A stretch of 64,000 nucleotides of DNA from CAWGHZ01 sp963822575 (GTDB taxonomy: Bacteria > Pseudomonadota > Alphaproteobacteria > MPNO01 > DASWLB01), in assembly GCA_963822575.1 (NCBI GenBank), contig CAWGHZ010000004.1, forward strand, positions 744,001-808,000, written 5' to 3'. The notes under the pieces were generated by a model. That model did no database searches, had not been told where the DNA came from, and saw only the letters and a list, made by a program, of their open reading frames with translations. Shown piece after piece: positions 62,701-64,000 of the stretch. Position 1 is the stretch's first letter, and every line of letters starts with the position of its first letter. Position numbers and translations under genes: made by a program.

Positions 62701-63200
62701 GGCTGGCGGGCGCCGAGGCGCGCCGGCTCAAGCTCGCCGGCGTCGTCGTCCGCAAGCAGGAGCGCACGTCATCGCGCGGCAACCGCTTCGCCTATGTTCA
62801 GCTGACCGACGCCGACGGCGTGTTCGAGGTGCTGGTCTTCGCTGAGCTCTTGGCCATTGCGCGGGACAAGTTCGAATCCAACACGCCGCTCCTCGTCACG
62901 GTCGAGGCGCGGGCGGAGGGCGAGGAGATCAAGCTCACCGGCCAGGCGGTCGAGGCGCTTGACGCGGCCGTCGCCAACGCCGTCGCCGGGCTCCGCGTCC
63001 ACCTCGCCGACCCCAAGCCGCTCGACGAGCTGCGCGACGTGTTCGCCCGTGGCAAGCGGGGCAGGGGGCGGGTCAGCCTCGTCCTCGCGCTGGACGCCGA
63101 GCGCGAGGTCGAGATCGCGCTGCCCGAGGCCTACGCCATCTCGGCCGACATGCGCGCGCGCATCTCGTCACTCCCCGGCGTCACCGTGGCGGATATCTGA
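59709..63200 (+). CDS. dnaE: DNA polymerase III subunit alpha
   Basis: The 1163-residue replicative polymerase subunit, DnaE1 class. The PHP domain opens the protein (FVHLHVHSAYSLSEGAI). The palm carries GPGRGSGAGSVVAWAL and the catalytic aspartates in MPDFDVDFCQDRR. FGYGFNKSHAAAYALVA-like helix-hairpin sequence and the C-terminal OB fold (LKLAGVVVRKQERTSSRGNR) are present. Length is standard. It ends the conserved block; a compositionally different region begins just after it. Confidence 0.98.
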   Translation: MAHADFVHLHVHSAYSLSEGAIRIAELVKLCAAERMPAVAVTDTGNLFGALEFSEAAAKAGAQPITGCQLFVARPDQPQAGIVAVPNGAAQPVGREAPPDELVLLVQDEQGYLNLSALSSRAFTETPAGIAPRVTMDEVARHSAGLIALTGGPRGLIGRLLADGQLQAAREMLERLEAAFPGRLYVELMRHGMEAENRIEGDLIDLAYERGLPLVATNDVYFATEVMYEAHDALICIANSTHVAEAKRRRFTPDHRFRTAAEMRALFADLPEAVDNTLVIARRCAFRPKPRKEILPAFPIPDGKSEADVLAEAARAGLERRLANHVYSEEMDAAAREAAATPYRERLDYELDVIVKMGFPGYFMIVAEFIQWAKEHGIPVGPGRGSGAGSVVAWALTITDLDPLRFGLLFERFLNPDRVSMPDFDVDFCQDRRDEVIAHVQSTYGRDRVAQIITFGKLQARAALRDVGRVLGMPYGQVDRLSKMVPYNPAHPPTLEDALKAEPRLAQARAEDETVAKLIDIAMKLEGLYRHASTHAAGVVIGDRPLEKLLPLYRDPRSEMIATQFSMKYTEAAGLVKFDFLGLKTLTVLARTVEHLRKRGIEIDLARIPFSDPKTFEMLGRGEATGVFQMESAGMRDVLRQMRPDKFEDLIALVALYRPGPMENIPKYIAVKAGREEPDYLHPVLEPILKETFGVMIYQEQVMRVAQDLAGFSLAKADVMRRAMGKKIKSEMDALRQEFIDGAVANGVDAKRAAAIFDQVDKFAGYGFNKSHAAAYALVAWQTAWLKANYPVEFFAATMTYDMGSTDKLNLFRQELQRLGIKLLPPDINRSEAQFAVEDGAVRYALAAIKNVGQHAMESLVAERAENGPFADLSDFVARVDSRVANKRQLENLIRAGAFDTLDPNRKRLFEGADLLVRLAGSAAGGRDASQPSLFAGEDGAAARPRLNLPETADWPALERLAQEFEAIGFYLSAHPLDAYGKSLARIGVVSSGEIAERLAGAEARRLKLAGVVVRKQERTSSRGNRFAYVQLTDADGVFEVLVFAELLAIARDKFESNTPLLVTVEARAEGEEIKLTGQAVEALDAAVANAVAGLRVHLADPKPLDELRDVFARGKRGRGRVSLVLALDAEREVEIALPEAYAISADMRARISSLPGVTVADI

Positions 63201-63203
63201 CCA

Positions 63204-63215
63204 TAGCGTACGCTA
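63204..63215. promoter_or_regulatory. 12-base perfect palindrome between dnaE and the unknown gene
   Basis: TAGCGTACGCTA lies 45 bases before the ATG at 63260 and four bases after the dnaE stop codon. It could be an operator for the following gene; there is no further support. Confidence 0.3.
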
Positions 63216-63259
63216 GGGACATGAAAGAAATTTGGTGGTTGTGCGGCTAAGGTGACGAA

Positions 63260-63820
63260 ATGCCAGAGCCAAACATTGACGACGCGATCAGATTTGTTCG
63301 GGATTGTGTCCGTCACCCTCGATCAGAAGGGTATAGCAATTATGGATATGAAGTATACATACCCGGGATAATCCACTTTTATCTTAAAGAAGTTGAGCGA
63401 GATACCGGGCATGGTTTTCTAGCGCATACCGGTCGAGGCGAATCGCTATCGCCAATTTTCTTGGAAGCAGGTTGGGAGCTGTGTCGGCGCGGGATCTTCC
63501 GGCCAGGAATCAAGAACGTCCGTGCCCAGGCGACTTCTGACGGTGCCAGTGGTTGCGGTTACTCATTGACTACGGCCGGTCGCGCTTGGCTGCAGAGTTC
63601 TGTTGAAGACTTTGTACCGGTTGATCCGAGCCGATATGCGTCACTGATTGGTCGTTTTCGCGAACGTTTGGGAGAAAGCTTTTTCCGACGTGGGCAAGAG
63701 GCCGCCCGCTGTCATTTCGCATCCGCGTATCTAGCTTGTTGCGCGATGTCTGGTGCGGCAGCCGAATCAATCCTTCTCAGAGTCGCGATCGTTAAGAGAC
63801 CGTTTGAAAAGGCTTGGTGA
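63260..63820 (+). pseudogene. unknown gene truncated by an IS5-like insertion
   Basis: The reading frame gives 186 residues, but the last eight codons (after the TTAA at 63792-63795) are read from the insertion sequence, so the native C-terminus is lost. The protein is soluble-looking, with NYGYEVYIPGIIHFYLKEVE, GYSLTTAGRAWLQSS and an Ala/Cys-rich helix (FASAYLACCAMSGAAAESIL). I recognise no family. The codon use is clearly more AT-rich than in all neighbours (for example GAT, AAT, TTT and GTT are frequent), a sign of horizontal acquisition. Confidence 0.65.
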
Positions 63821-64000
63821 TTTGGGCGGTCTCGTGATGCAAGCTGGCCGATGTGGACGCCAGCGACGCGAGGCCGTATGGCCGAGATCGAGAGGAAGAC
63901 CAAGCGCTATCCGACCGATCTGACGGACGAAGAGTGGGGCGAAGGTTGAGCCCTGATCTGCCGGGGTCGGCGCGAACCGGCCGACCGCGCGGAACCGATC
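63796..64000 (+). mobile_element. left end of an IS5-family insertion sequence
   Basis: The element appears to start at GAGACCGTTTGAAAAG (63796), directly after TTAA, which fits the YTAR target of IS5-type elements. About 80 bases later comes a transposase start of IS5 type. The right end lies beyond the window, so neither the terminal repeat pair nor the target duplication can be confirmed. Confidence 0.7.
63878..64000 (+). pseudogene. IS5-family transposase, N-terminal part, frameshifted
   Basis: The ATG at 63878 opens MAEIERKTKRYPTDLTDEEW, the standard start of IS5/IS427-type transposases. The frame stops at 63947-63949 after 23 codons. The expected continuation, P-G-S-A-R-T-G-R-P-R-G-T-D, is present in another frame to the end of the window; one missing base near 63943 accounts for it. 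Some IS families use programmed frameshifting, but not normally this early, so decay or an error is likelier. Confidence 0.75.

Overview
The window is a GC-rich chromosomal segment of an alphaproteobacterium. The best guess is a Rhodospirillales-like lineage; no genus can be named from sequence alone. The evidence is gene content and order: an Rrf2-headed SUF operon, a complete nuoA-N operon, the birA-coaX-rnj-DUF1467 block with proS-lolC-lolD-dnaE downstream, very dense coding, ATGA start/stop overlaps, and several families of palindromic repeats. No rRNA, tRNA or CRISPR array was recognised.

Layout. 1-373: 5' part of an outer-membrane protein gene (minus). 512-7044: SUF iron-sulfur operon (regulator, sufB, C, D, S, U, T, A) behind a promoter with a perfect palindrome; sufD carries a frameshift. 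7133-11834: three overlapping envelope genes (two MotB/OmpA-like single-span proteins and a 1116-residue AMIN/TPR-like periplasmic protein). 11846-17693: housekeeping and small-molecule genes (map, cinA-like, EamA transporter, metallophosphoesterase, unknown membrane protein, nadC, VOC protein) with a tandem palindromic repeat at 15311-15475. 17833-31292: a catabolic region with an arylmalonate-decarboxylase-like enzyme, an alpha/beta hydrolase, an acyl-CoA-dehydrogenase-fold oxygenase, a UbiD decarboxylase and a three-subunit molybdenum hydroxylase. It is convergent with a TRAP transporter plus CoxG operon and followed by a Rieske oxygenase. 31313-45980: NADH dehydrogenase operon, interrupted twice by palindromic repeat DNA. 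45985-49494: birA, coaX, rnj, DUF1467. 49491-56142: an accessory stretch holding tag, an orphan ABC solute-binding protein, a probable selenoprotein, an adenylate-cyclase-like gene with a frameshift, an iteron array, a diguanylate cyclase and a small exported protein. 56187-63200: proS, lolC, lolD, dnaE. 63260-64000: a compositionally different unknown gene cut by an IS5-like element whose transposase is itself frameshifted.

The strongest new observation is at 51508-52731. Two apparent genes lie in one frame, separated by a single TGA, and together make a GrdB/PrdB-like (glycine/betaine/sarcosine/D-proline reductase selenoprotein B) protein. The TGA falls on the first position of the family's redox pair (U-P-M-C, where non-selenoprotein members have C-P-x-C). 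It is therefore best read as one 407-residue selenoprotein with Sec153.

Four genes (sufD, the molybdenum hydroxylase FAD subunit, the cyclase, the IS transposase) contain single indels, each best explained as a small deletion. Either the assembly has uncorrected indels or these loci are decaying; the sequence alone cannot decide.
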